64,000 nt of DNA. It comes from Ditylenchus dipsaci. Taxonomy: Eukaryota; Nematoda; Chromadorea; Rhabditida; Anguinidae. The stretch's first letter is position 1; every line of letters begins with the position of its first letter. Position numbers and translations under genes: made by a program. The notes below the pieces were generated by a model, which was not told where the DNA came from, ran no database searches, and saw only the letters and a program-made list of their open reading frames with translations. The stretch spans positions 62,001-126,000 of the forward strand of contig SADC01000076.1 in NCBI GenBank assembly GCA_004194705.1. Reading direction: 5' to 3'. Shown one piece after another: positions 34,236-45,535 of this stretch.

Positions 34236-34310
34236 TCAATAACAAGTTCTAAAAAATGCTTATTGAGTGAATTGACGTCATTTCTGTACTATAATTTATT
34301 CAGCAAAATC

Positions 34311-37300
34311 ATGAACAATTCCAAGTCTCCAAAGCAGAAGAAAAAGTCTCAGAAGCGTTTTTTCCAAGAAGCAGATTCCGAGGATGATGATGGCCATGTT
34401 CCAGTCAGCAAGGACAGGCTCCAACGACATGACACTGGGGCCGACAATCTCAATCCGGTAACACTTTGGCTGTTACTTCTTCAATATAGTAACCCTTGCC
34501 TTTGCAGCAAAATGCCAAGACCAAGGTGGCTCGTGATCGAATGGTCAAGAAGAAGAAAAGTTTCTGGAGCGAGCCGAGAAGACGGCCAGAGCAGAATTGT
34601 TGAACGAAACAGAGCCTGGGTAATCTTTTATAGCTTTCGCCACCTTAAAAGAAATTTTTTCGAATTTTCGCATTTTTCACTAATTTGAAAATCATGTTTA
34701 AACGGCTCCGAAGTAATTTTTATTTGCTTGAAACGATAAAAAAAAGTTATTTTCTGAAAAATTTTACACAAAAATGGATTTTATTCTTTTCAGAGGGATC
34801 GAGAGTGAGGACCAGCCATCCTACTCCGTGACTCAGAAACAGATTCGAGATGCAGTAGACATTGTCAGTGCTACTAAGGTTGCTAAATCATTGTTTACGA
34901 TGCGGTGTTCTTTTATTCAACTATACTTGGCTTCAGAGCTTTGAGCTGGAGCTAGACAAGTTTGGACCGTATCGCATCAACTACACCAGAAACGGGCGGC
35001 ATATGCTATTGGGAGGAAAGAAGGGACATGTGGCTGCCTTCGACTGGATGACCAAGGATCTAATGAATGAAACAAACGTGATGGAGTCGGTCAGAGATGT
35101 TCAGTAAGTTACCTATTTTCATATTATACTTATTTGAAGCCGGCAAAAATGCTACCGTTTCCTTCGACCAAATATTTTTTGCTTATTTCACTGAAAAGTT
35201 TCACAAGCCTGTGCATTTTTTACAATTTTCATCAAGACTTTGTAGCATACTTTTAAGGTCTAGTGAAGAAGTTGTGTAAAAATCATGCAGGCACTTTTAC
35301 AAATTGTGTCTGTCTTTTCCTTGCTTGGTGGGTATCCGAATTTTTGTCCCTAACCTTTGGAAATCTACAACTATTTTTTTTGGCGATCGAAAAATAATAC
35401 CATAGTGGGATTATTAGACGGTATGTGAGACGATATGTGTATCTTTCGTTGAAATACGTATCAAAACTCGATCGCGTTGATGCGATTATCCATGCGATCG
35501 ACTGCGCTATCAACCGCGCCATCAATCACACGATCAACCTCGCAATCAACCTCACAATCAACGTCGCTATCAAGTTTTTATTCTTTTGTTTTACATTCAA
35601 TATTTCGACCCTAGTAGCGAATACCCCCCCCCTAACAAATTTTTTTTCAAAATCAGGTAAATTCGACTTTTTGCCTTGAGGGACCAAGGTAAACCACCTT
35701 TTTTCAGCGTATTCTACCCCATTTTGTCACTGGAGCTAGGCAAAAAGAGTCTCTATATGCATTTTATGATCAAGAGTGTTGCTCGGAATTATGTCTAAGG
35801 TAAGTGAGTGCGCGCATCTCTAACCAACCAAGCCCTCTGCGCCCTTTGGGGCGCAGGGGCTTGGTTGCTTGGGGTTGAGATGCGCACACCCACATACCTT
35901 AGACACAAATCACTGGAAAGTGACTCTGGATGCATGAAAAAAACATGCATACCAGAGTTTCTTTATGCGGTAGGTCCCAGCTAACAAAACTATGTTCAAA
36001 TGCCATCTTTTTTAGGACTCTAGGTACCATTTTCAGGTGGTTCACCTTGGTCCCCAAGGCAAAAAGTCGAATTTTGGTCAAAAATTTTTTTTTTCTCAAA
36101 AATCAACTTTTTTAGTCAGAAAATGCCTGAAAACACTTTTTTAATTGTTTTTAGCGCATAAGAATTACTTAGAAATGGTTAAAACCTGATTTTGAAAAAA
36201 AATTGTTGGAGGGAGGGGGGTTGGGTTTGTATTCGCTACTAGCGCCAATATTTCTCATGTGAAAAAATTAAAAAAAAAAGAGCCCAATTATATATGCTTT
36301 TCTGAAAGTGCAAATAATCATGACACATCGCTTGTATCCCTATGTTGATGCTAAAATTGAGAAAAAAACAAATTGATTCATATCGGATAGATTTGTCTTG
36401 CCAAGGCACAGCTCCGGCATTTAGGAAAAACTCAGGAAGTTTTTCACGCGCTGCTTCTCCGATGTTTTTTGCTCGGCCGTTTGGTTCCATCCGAGGCAGC
36501 TGCGCAAAAAACACAAATGGACTGGCAAAAGGCTCGATCGCGAGGTTGATCTCGAGGTTGATCGTGGGGTTGATCGCGCGGTTGGTCGCGATCGCGCTAA
36601 CCAGACCCTTCACTTACGGCAGATTCCTAAAAATTTATCGTGGCTATTGTCTGGCTAGTATGTAGCTCTGAGATTATCGATGTATTTATTGGCGGCCAAC
36701 TTTCGGAATACACCCTCAGTCAAATCAGCTTCATTGGCTATGGCGATATTTTTTTTCAAAAGAATTGTTTCGAAAAGAATTCGAAAAGAATTTTCTTGCT
36801 TCCCTAAGTTGATTTGACTGAGGGGTGTGTAACACAGTAAAAATCCAAGGACCACTCTCTCTTGAAGTTTTTCATAGGTCTTGTATCTGATCCGGCACAA
36901 GGTTCCATAATTTTTTCTATCTATTAATTTGCAGATGGCTGCACGTCAACACAATGTATGCTGTAGCTCAGAAGCGTTGGCTCAGAATCTACGACAATCA
37001 TGGAACAGAGCTGCATTGTATGAAGCAAATGCATGACATCAAAAGACTCGACTTTCTGCCCTACCACATGCTTTTGGTGGCTGCGGTAGTTTCTTATTAT
37101 CTGGATATGCTCAGACCATTAAACAATTTCATCTTTTTTAGTCAAACAGCTCGTTCCTTCACTACCTGGATGTGTGCACTGGCAGAATGGTGGTCTCTTT
37201 CCCGACTAAACATGGTAAATTGGATGTGTTGTCTCAGAATCCAGCAAATGCCATTGTACTGACCGGAAGTGCCAAAGGTAGGAATATATTTTAGGGTTTT

Positions 37301-38834
37301 TCGACTTTTGATCAAAATAGACTTTTAGGGTGTGTCTCGATGTGGTCTCCCAATTCCAAACAGCCTCTAGTGGAACTATTCACTCATCATGCTGCTGTTA
37401 GAGGAATTGCTGTGGAAGAAAGCGGAACATATATGGCTACAACAGGGCTGGACAGGCATATGAGGTCGGTTAACTGTTTAGTATGCAAAATTATTAGTGG
37501 TAATAACAAGGGTATCGTCTAATTTTTTTTCCACTTTGTGTTTTGTTTCTTTAATCTCGCTTCATTTTTACATAAAACCGTCGACGCTACTCGTTTATAT
37601 ATAAATTATTGGAGGGGTAAAACCGAGTAGCTGTTTTTGGGAGATAAAACCGAGTAGCGGCAAACCGTCAGCCTCCTTATTAATATTTATGCCTTTTGAG
37701 GCATTATGCCCGAAAAGCCGTTCATTAACCGTCCTTAAGATCTGTTACGAAGACGAAAAATTTTGTGAAAGATAGCAAGGGTTTTGTCAATGCATACTGT
37801 TGATAAATTTATAATCTATATTTTTAGTTTTCTGTGAATGCAAGATGACTCAGAATTGCAAAGAAATTTTTTTGGTGCATAATGTCAGAAATACAATTTT
37901 GCTTGATTTACCTTGTGGTTTGGGTCTTGGTCTGTGGACGGGTAAGGTTTGGATCACAGGGAGACCAAGAAAAGGCATTTTGAGTGTCCTGCATTTAGAT
38001 ATTTTTAAAATGCGGACTACAAAAATTTTGGCTCTTCAAACCTTAGGATACTCTTGCACACAATGCGGCAGATGCCGACCATTGTGAAAAAATTACAAAT
38101 AAGGACTGAGCCAAAAACCCAACTTACCTAAAACAATTGGGTCTACAATCTTTTTCATCAAATTATTTCAGGATCTGGGATCTGAGAACCTACAAGCAGC
38201 TACACTCCTATGTGATGCCAGTTTCATATGGTGAAGTGGCATTCAGTCAACGCAAGTATGTGGCTGCTGCAACTGGAAGTGTTGTTCAGGTGAGTGACAT
38301 TGGTTTTGACTAGTATTGGGAGTTATATAATCTCCTCTTTCTTGCTTTTAGGTTTTCAAGGATGCTCACATGGGGCAGGCCAAGACACCCTACATGCAGC
38401 ACTATTGTCCATCGGTGGTCAGCGATCTACAGTTCTGTCCATATGAAGATGTGCTTGGCGTAGGCCATGAACATGGATTTTTGAGTCTGCTTGTTCCAGG
38501 TCATCGAGTTGTGTTTTATCGACTGAAATGTAATTGGCTCTATTCTTAGGGGCTGGAGATCCTAACTATGATGCTGTCAAGGTTAATCCATTCGAGTCCA
38601 AGAAGCAAAGGCAAGAACGTGAGGTCAGAATGCTGTTGGAGAAGGTGAGTGGTTTTGTGTAGTGTTCGCAGCGGCCAGTTAATTTGTATTCTGTTTTAGC
38701 TTCAACCCGAGCTTATCACACTGGACCCATCGGATATCAACAAGATCAATCGTGTGAACCTGAAACAAACACTCGACTATAAGGCCAAAGTGTTGAAGAT
38801 CAAACCAGATGAGGTGAAAGACGATGAAGAATAG
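34311..38834 (+). CDS. WDR46: WDR46/UTP7, small-subunit processome WD-repeat protein
   Basis: Eleven exons: 34311-34457, 34508-34619, 34794-34878, 34937-35103, 36935-37085, 37142-37277, 37329-37464, 38172-38289, 38352-38499, 38550-38644 and 38700-38834, giving about 476 aa. All junction phases agree. The family acts in the nucleolus in early 18S rRNA maturation. The N-terminus is Lys-rich ([18 protein letters not shown]). WD-type repeats follow ([58 protein letters not shown]). The diagnostic BING4 C-terminal region comes last ([37 protein letters not shown]). Exon 2 lacks one G near 34556; without it the frame breaks inside RMVKKK. Intron 4 (1831 bp) and intron 7 (707 bp) are swollen by repeats. 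Confidence 0.93.
35480..36605. mobile_element. array-ended hairpin in WDR46 intron 4
   Basis: Left array of ATCAACCTCGCA-like 12-bp units (35480-35575) and inverted right array of GAGGTTGATCGCG-like units (36530-36602). The interior holds the hairpin element at 35611. Target duplications were not resolved. Confidence 0.6.
35611..36242. mobile_element. hairpin element with TAGTAGCGAATAC ends and the GC-rich core (copy 2)
   Basis: The ends CTAGTAGCGAATACCCCCCC and, inverted, GTATTCGCTACTAG. The arms continue with TTTTTTTCAAAATCAG and CTTTTTGCC...GGACCAAGGTA. The centre, about 35795-35910, contains the same CTAAGGTAAGTG...hairpin...CATACCTTAG core as at 15695 and 49525. Confidence 0.7.
36640..36900. 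repeat. small inverted repeat in WDR46 intron 4
   Basis: ACACCCTCAGTCAAATCAGC (near 36708) faces TTGATTTGACTGAGGGGTGT (near 36808). It is a short hairpin MITE without coding capacity. Confidence 0.5.
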
Positions 38835-38905
38835 CCGTTGTTGCTGAAGTATCTATGTTCGTTGTTATGAATCATTTACCGTTGTTATTGTGTTGGTTTA
38901 GTTCA

Positions 38906-38911
38906 AATAAA
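38906..38911 (+). terminator. WDR46 polyadenylation signal AATAAA
   Basis: Canonical hexamer 71 bp after the stop codon. Confidence 0.7.
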
Positions 38912-39269
38912 ACTTTTATTGAATTGCTGTGGGGGCTAGGGTACTACACGGATTTTTAGCAATGCAGTGGAGCTGTGTTTCCTTGAGCTCTTCTTTCTAA
39001 CAAATTGCGTTGGCGGGAATCCAAAATCGTGAACAAAATGGTGATTTTCTGGTAACTCACAATAACAAATTCCCGAGAACCGGAAAAATTCGGCGTTAAG
39101 CGAATTGATCCACACCGAATTGGTCCACACTGAATTGATCCACACCGAATTGATCCACAAATTTGTCCCGACACGAAATGCTTTTAAATTTTTGTCTATA
39201 AAAGTTCACTCGTTAATTCAAACATTCTTTAGTGAAACGCCGGATCTCCCATGCACCAACTAAATCAAG

Positions 39270-40060
39270 TGTCGTCCACTTGGATCAAAAATTTTTTTAC
39301 GTTTTTCATGCTTCAAAACTTATTTTCTGGACTGGTTCGGGCATGCTGATGATGGTTTGATAGTGGTAAAATGCCATTTTCTCGAGTATTTTTTGAGTTT
39401 TGGGCAATAATAGATTTCACCGAAATCAATTATTGCCCAATACTCGAAAAAAAAACCTTTTTACTTTACTTAGCTTTTTACTATTATCAAACCGTTTTCA
39501 GCATGTCCGAGTCAGTCCAGAAAACAGGTTTTGGATCATGAAAATCATAAAAAAATTATTGGTCCAAGTGGACGACCACTTAGATTTTGTCGGTACAGGA
39601 GTATCCGGGAGAACCGAGATTAGATTTTAGAAAAAATATCGCTATGTATATGGACCACTCAGGGTGAATCGGATGACACCAAGTGAGATTTCTACCTGAG
39701 TTCCCTAACCTGGGTACGACTACCTGGGTATAACAGAACCAAGTGGTCGTCCACTTGGATCAAAAATTTTTTTATGTTTTTCATGTTCCAAAACTTGTTT
39801 TCTGGACTAATTTGGGCACGCTGAAGATGGTTTGATAATGGTAAAATACCGTTTTCTCAGGTATTTTTAGAGTATTGGGCAATAATTGATTTTGGTGAAA
39901 TCAATTATTGCCTAAAACTCAAAAAATACTTGAGAAAATGGCATTTTACCACTATCAAACCATCTTCAGCGTGCCCAAATTAGTCCAGAAAACAAGTTTT
40001 GGAACATGAAAAACGAAAATTTTTTTTTGATCCAAGTGGACGACCACTTGGTTTAGTTGG
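39270..40060. repeat. repeated CCAAGTGG/hairpin units inside the nest
   Basis: Two tandem hairpin units (39270-39590 and 39735-40060) each have GTGGTCGTCCACTTGGATCA at the edges and ATGGTTTGATAGTGGTAAAA/TTTTACCACTATCAAACCAT as inner arms. A third copy is at 41395-41690 and a diverged one at 24490-24810. Confidence 0.65.
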
Positions 40061-40377
40061 TGCATGGAGATCCGGCGTTTCACTGAAAAATAGTTAAATT
40101 GACGTGTAAACAGTGTTTCCAAAATGAAAATGAAAACACGATGAAAAATGAAAATTTCAGTGAAAATTTGAATGAAAATGAAATTTTCATTTTCATTTTC
40201 ATTGAATGAAAAATTTTCATTTTCATTTTGAAAGAGGAAAATGAAAATGAAAATTTTCATTTTCATCAAATGAAAAAGGAGAATTTTCAGTGAAAAATGA
40301 AATTTTCATTGAAAATTTGTCCTTCTATCATGTTGACATTTATGGCTTTTCACTTGCAGCTACTGATCGAAACAATA

Positions 40378-41059
40378 ATGCTTCTGGTGCTTAAGCTTTC
40401 TCTTCGAATCGTCGCTCGTCGCTCGTTATCCGTTCCGGTGACTCATTTCTCATCATCTGTGCCTACTCGTCAACAAACTCTCTACAATAGTCCGAATCTA
40501 GCTGCTGCTCCTGTCATCGAAGTTAGTCTACCGCTTTGTAAGAGACAACTTCCTTTATATCTTTTTTTTTATCAACTATCTACAGGTCTGTACCGACGGA
40601 TCTTGCTATCAAAACAGTGAATCTGGTGGTCTGGCTGAAATCTCTGCTGCTCGTATAGGACTTACGTCCCTCCGAAACTGGTCGCACTACAAGTCGGTTA
40701 TTTTTACTGTATATATTTTATTTGTCGTTATGTGTTTTGTTTTGATCTGTAGTTCTAAAAATGTGGCTGTGAAGACAGACTACCTTGGGACCATTCAAGC
40801 TCCTCGATCTCAATGGCTTCTCTCAATGGCAGCTTTGCGAATGAATTGGTATACCAGGAAATGAAGCGGTAATCATCGTATTTCTCCAGTTTCTTTGGTA
40901 CCATTATTTTCAGGTGGATGAACTCGCTAGGATATCGACAAGCAGAGGTCGTTCACGCACTCCGTCAAGGTCCAGGTCAAGAAGTCGCAGCAGTTCTAGG
41001 TCAAGAAGCAACACTCGGGTAGGTCTTCTTCCACAGCTGGTGAGCAACGTCCTCGTTAA
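40378..41059 (+). CDS. RNase H-like protein with Arg/Ser-rich tail
   Basis: Exons 40378-40521, 40586-40692, 40753-40868 and 40914-41059. The first encodes a basic, Ser-rich leader (MLLVLKLSLRIVARRSLS) that could be a mitochondrial presequence. Exon 2 has the RNase H start CTDGSC with its catalytic Asp and a LAEISAARIGL helix with the expected Glu. Exon 3 has VAVKTDYLGTI, where the next Asp fits. Exons 3-4 give GIPGNEAVDELAR, the conserved family ending. The core is shorter than usual, and exon 3 needs a two-base adjustment to join GIPGNEA. The tail SRGRSRTPSRSRSRSRSSS is RS-type; a missing base near 41021 would extend it to a TAA at 41059. AATAAA follows at 41128. It could be a captured gene fragment or a young fusion gene. 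Confidence 0.6.
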
Positions 41060-41127
41060 GTCTACATGCCGGCGCATAATTTAACCTCTTTTTTGTACTG
41101 TCTGTTTACTGTTGTTGTTTTCTTTTA

Positions 41128-41133
41128 AATAAA
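41128..41133 (+). terminator. AATAAA after the RNase H/RS gene
   Basis: Canonical hexamer about 70 bp after the proposed stop, supporting the 3' end of a real transcript. Confidence 0.55.
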
Positions 41134-42090
41134 CAAGTCGTCGATTAGCCTTGCTTCTTCTTGTGTGCTCGCCTGTCAAACCTGGACTTTTGGCAGTGCG
41201 AACCTGCAAGGCATCGGTACTTAGGTGGAAGTGCCTAAGTAGTGGTCCTTGGGCGGTAGTAGATTGTTGTTTCCAGAAAGTAGTAACTAGATGGTACTTA
41301 TCAAGGTGATTTACACACCCAACTTGTATATTAGACCACTTTTCTAGTGCATGTGATCATGTTAGTAGTTGAATCATCTGGATGTCCCATGCATCAAGTA
41401 AACAAAGTTGTCGTCCACTTGGATAAAAAAAATTTTTACACACTTTTGGGTTCCAAAACTTGATTTCTGACTAATTCGAGCGTTCTAGAGATGGTATGAC
41501 AGCCGTAAAAAATCGGGTTTGCAAGATTTACAAAAACTGTGAAATACCATCAAAACGTGATTCACTACTGTCAAACCAACTTTAGAATGCTCGAATTTGT
41601 GCAGAAAACAGGTTTTGGAAGCCAAAAACGTGAAAAAAAATTTCTGATCCAAGTGGATGACCACTTGGTTTAGTTGGTGCACCGGCCGAGCCCTGGAAAC
41701 TAGTTTCTAATAATTGTCCGTGTTCTATAAAATCAAGATTTTGAGACCAAGAAGATTTATATCCTAGCCTACCAAGACCGAAATTTCACAATTCTAAAAC
41801 CGGGATCTCGGTACCAAGGTTCTAGCTAAAAATTGCCTGAGATGTTAGCCCGGACCAAAGTATTATCCACAGCCAGTGTTTCCAAAACACAGAAACAGAA
41901 TAAGAACATAACAGAAGTAACACATAAAACAGAAATTTTTGAAAACAGAACAGAACAGAATTCTGTTCTGTTTCTGTTTTCAAACAGAAACATAACAGAT
42001 AATAAATAGAATGTACTTCTCTATCCCATATGGGCAAAAAACTTTTTGACCGGAGGAAAAAGATGAGTCACGTTTCTGCCCCTTCTTGAC

Positions 42091-42835
42091 GGTATAACGA
42101 CGACTCGATACACATTGTGACTCGATACACCAACTCGATACAGTTGCGACTCGATACACCAACTCGATACAGTTGCGACTCGATACATCAACTCGATACA
42201 GTTGCGACTCGATACGCCAACTCGATACAGTTGCGACTCGATACGCCAACTCGATACATAGAGTCTCAGGTTCGACTCCCGACTAGTGTTATAGTCACGT
42301 TTTGTGGTAGCAAAGTCCTCTTGTTATTTATTATATTTGTATAAATTAAAAGCCTGATAGTTTTCACTTCACGTGTTCAGGTATTAATCGGCACTGACAG
42401 AGTCGTACTTGCGCACACGCAGCGTATAATAGCCCGAACTGCACCGATTACTTATACTGATGATGGCAGAGGAGGCTATGAATAGACAAAGATAGGAAGA
42501 ACGCCAACGAAAAATTGAATCGAGCAGGGTAAAATCCCAACTGACAGCCCCAACTGGCAGCCCTCCCAACAAATATAATAATTTATACAAATATATAAAT
42601 AACAATAAGACTTTGCTACCACAAAACGTGACTATAACACTAGTCGGGAATTGAACCTGAGACTCTATGTATCGAGTTGGTGTATCGAGTCGCAACTGTA
42701 TCAAGTTGGCGTATCAAGTCGCAACTGTATCGAGTTGGCGTATCGAGTCGCAACTGTATCGAGTTGGCGTATCGAGTCACAACTGTATCGAGTTGGCGTA
42801 TCGAGTCACAATGTGTATCGAGTCGTATGTCAGTC
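42091..42835. mobile_element. foldback element B with 29-bp tandem terminal repeats
   Basis: A perfect 9-bp duplication CTTCTTGAC (42082-42090 and 42836-42844). The same ends and the same 29-bp units as element A: about five left copies and about five inverted right copies. Inside each array lies CTCAGGTTCGACTCCCGACT or its complement, resembling a tRNA B box. There is no transposase. Confidence 0.9.
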
Positions 42836-43200
42836 CTTCTTGACACTGTATGTTCTCTGCTAATCGTACACTTTTGTAATTTGCATGAAGTAAACTATGA
42901 AACTAGTTTACTTCATGCAAATGAAAGTAAAAAGGCTCAATTGGGGACTTGCACATTAAAGGCACTCATTAATCGGCATGAGAGTTTAGGGATGAGGAAG
43001 AGAGGGTGTCTGAACATTGGCACAATATGACTCTATTTTATGGCGATATCTTGCCTATCCAATAACACGCGCCTTGTGGAAATGGTATCGTTATTATGAA
43101 TAAAACTATTTTTCGATTGAGTTTGTTCTTTTTGCTCAATTAAGCGGTGTCTCCTATGAAAAAAGACGAGATGAACCATGTAATACACAAATAACTCTAT

Positions 43201-43290
43201 CATTGATAATGGACCGAGTGGCCTAGTGGTTAGTGGTCTATGAGATAGACAATATAGGTCAAAGGTCGAGGGTTCGATTCCCAGTGGGAA
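43201..43290 (+). repeat. tRNA-derived sequence
   Basis: A-box-like TGGCCTAGTGGTTAG and B-box-like GGTTCGATTCCC are correctly spaced, but the acceptor and T stems do not close. It is followed directly by an ATCCGATAATTATCCGA palindromic cluster (43300-43375). I call it SINE-like, not a tRNA gene. Confidence 0.55.
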
Positions 43291-43560
43291 ATCGAGTTTT
43301 CGATACTATCCGATAATTATCCGAGCTATCGGATAATTATCCGGATGGTATCGGATAAAAATTCTATCCGATAGTGATTATAAATATGGGGGCAGTTTCT
43401 GTTTTCAAAGAATTCTGTTTTCTGTTCTGTTTCTGTGATGAAGAAACTCTGTTTTCTGTTATGTTGCTTGCCCAAACCAATTCTTTTTTCGTGACTATTT
43501 ATTGCTCAAAAGCTTTTTGTTTTCGAGCTTTGATGATTATGTTTCATCCTTCAGGGCTTA

Positions 43561-43713
43561 ATGTCAAGTACTGCTGAAAGCTCGCCTTTATCGCAATCAA
43601 GTGTCGGGAGCAAAGCAAAAAGAGTAAGTCGTCGTGGACAAATTTGGAGCGACTTCACAGAGGAGGTCGATGCTACGGGCTATACAACCGTGATTTGCCG
43701 AGAATGTAAACAG
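43561..43713 (+). CDS. hAT transposase first exon with BED-type finger (fragment)
   Basis: From ATG to a GTATTC donor, 51 codons: a Ser-rich start (MSSTAESSPLSQSSVGS), then RRGQIWSDFTEEVDATGY and ICRECKQ. The W-x2-F and C-x2-C spacing is that of BED fingers, which open most hAT transposases. The following sequence (after GGCAG at 43762) contains ISRCIGYLKATKKG, possibly the end of the finger. The catalytic part is not present. It lies in the hAT-like element 41874-45008, which fits its identity. Confidence 0.55.
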
Positions 43714-44099
43714 GTATTCGATTTTTATTCTGTGTCTCATGTCAACTACATATTTTTTGGCAGGTTTTCGGTGTATAAGCTCACCAACATTCTGATCGAT
43801 GTGCTAATCTGTATTCAAGGAGCAACATACGTAACGATCTCTCGGTGCATTGGATACCTGAAGGCCACAAAAAAGGGAATACTCAAAGCGAAGGTGAATT
43901 GTTCAAGAGTGTATGTGGTAGGCGAGGTATCAACTGTGGGATTGTGGGAGGTGGGTCCATGTGAGTATCTGTTGATCGAAGCGTTTAAGGGAGCAGATGA
44001 AAAATTTTTGTGTTGTGCCCCCTCCTATGAAAAAAGGAGGTTTGGCCCCTTCAAATAAAAATAGGATGTTTGGCCCCCTCAACACGTAAAAGAAGCAAA

Positions 44100-44690
44100 T
44101 TATTGTCATTATTATCAATATGTTAATCAAAATGGTACCTTAAACACGGATTTATAATACCAAGAATGCGATTTTGCTATTCGAAATACCCGTATCGAAT
44201 CAGGAAAATACCTTAACTACCTGAGGGGACCTGAGGCTACCATGTAAGTATCTTTACCGATGGTGGCAGCAAACACCAATTTTTCTAACCAAACAGCTTC
44301 AAATTTCCTATTTTGGTTACTTTAGCATAGCAAAAACCCATAATTCAAGTCTATCAAGAGTTTTTAGTAAGGCATCCTGGTAGTTGTACTTAAATGGTAG
44401 ATCTTAGGTAGTGGTACCTCTAGGACTACCTCGGCAGTGATACTCACCTAGTAACATCTTCTTATCAGGTATCCAGGTGGCATTACTTAGTTGATTAGGG
44501 TATTGGAGTTAGAGTTAAGGTTTTTTAAGCATTGCGAGTTATATTTAGGTATTGTGTGTAAAACTAATGACTATACTACACCCTCCAGGTAATAAGGTCA
44601 ATACCTCGTTTCATGCTTTGGTATTGTGATTTTGGCTTTTAAAATCGACGTCTTTAGGTATTTAACAGTGTTCATAAATATTAATATAAA
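44100..44690. other. AT-rich interior of the hAT element, no gene seen
   Basis: Diverged TACCTAGGTAG-type words are frequent, as in 18000-18400, but there are no splice-bounded open frames. Confidence 0.35.
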
Positions 44691-45535
44691 CTGCTTGACT
44701 GTTTGATCACGGAAACAGAACAAAAATAGAACTTTTTCATCACATGAACAGAACAGAAGACAGAATTTGTTACATCACAGAAACAGAACAGAAAACATAA
44801 TTTTTTCATCACATAAACAGAACAGAAAACAGAAATTTTCGAAAACAGAAACAGAACAGAATTCTGTTATGTTTCTGTTTGAAAACAGAAACAGAACAGA
44901 ACTCTGTTATGTTTCTGTTTTCTAAAAATTCTGTTTTCTGTTCTGTTTCTGTGATGTAACAAATTCTGTGTCTGTTTTCAAATTCTGTTCTGTGTTTTGG
45001 AAACACTGTCCACAGCATTAGATTTGAGCAGAAAAAAGAAAAAAAGACAATGATACATTCATGAAATGAAAATGTACAGTAAGCAGAATGAAAATGAAAA
45101 TTTTCACTGAAAATTTCATTTTTCACTGAAAATTCTCATTTTTCATTTGATGAAAATGAAAATTTTCATTTTCATTTTCATCATGGAAAATAAAAATGAA
45201 AATTTTCATTCGATTTTCATTTTTCATTCTCATTTTCATTTAAAAATTTTCATTTTTCATTTTCATTTTCATTTTACATTTTGGAAACACTGCGTGTAAA
45301 CTTTTCAAGACAAAAATTTAAAAGCATTTCGTGTCGGGACAAATTTTTGTGGATCAATTCGGTGTGGATCAATTCGGTGCCGCCCGAAAAATTCAGGGTT
45401 TTCGGATAAGAAAACTGAAACTGAACCGCCAACCTAACTAAGAGGGTACCAAAATCTCGTGAATGATTAATATATAAAAAGATTTGTTAGTACTGTTATG
45501 GAACACTTTATATGAACTTTCGTTCCCTCAAATTT

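Larger units (their letters stand above)
41874..45008. mobile_element. 3.1-kb hAT-like element with (GTTCTGTTTCTG) arrays
   Basis: CAGTGTTTCCAAAACACAGA and, inverted, TTTTGGAAACACTG are flanked by a perfect 8-bp duplication TCCACAGC (41866-41873 and 45009-45016). The ends share CAGTGTTTCCAAAA with the host element, but the subterminal word differs: ACAGAAACAGAAC rather than GAAAAT. An additional internal copy cluster lies at 43395-43460. It carries a BED-finger exon (43561) and the foldback element at 42091. Confidence 0.87.
40111..45292. mobile_element. 5.2-kb hAT-like element carrying the RNase H/RS gene
   Basis: CAGTGTTTCCAAAATGAAAA on the left and its inverse (ATTTTGGAAACACTG) on the right are flanked by a perfect 8-bp duplication CGTGTAAA (40103-40110 and 45293-45300). 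Dense (GAAAAT)n arrays in both orientations line the inside of each end (40115-40330 and 45055-45285). The only gene of this level is at 40378-41059. The second hAT, 41874-45008, is inserted within it. Confidence 0.85.
39092..45385. mobile_element. 6.3-kb Mutator-like element, outermost level of a four-level nest
   Basis: A perfect 9-bp duplication GAAAAATTC (39083-39091 and 45386-45394) flanks inverted ends: GGCGTTAAGCGAATTGATCC on the left, with GGATCAATTCGGTGCCGCC on the right. Four ~15-bp GAATTGATCCACACC units follow on the left. Inverted TTGTCCCGACACGAAATGCT sequence extends the arms. The ends match those of 24371-24990. Nested inside are the elements at 40111, 41874 and 42091. No transposase of this element is recognisable. 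Confidence 0.82.

Noticed and set aside
34158..34310. An upstream extension of the WDR46 first exon (start at 34158).
   Set aside because: That part derives partly from the left end of the 520-bp dispersed repeat. The ATG at 34311 follows an acceptor-like TTATTCAG and begins the expected Lys-rich N-terminus.
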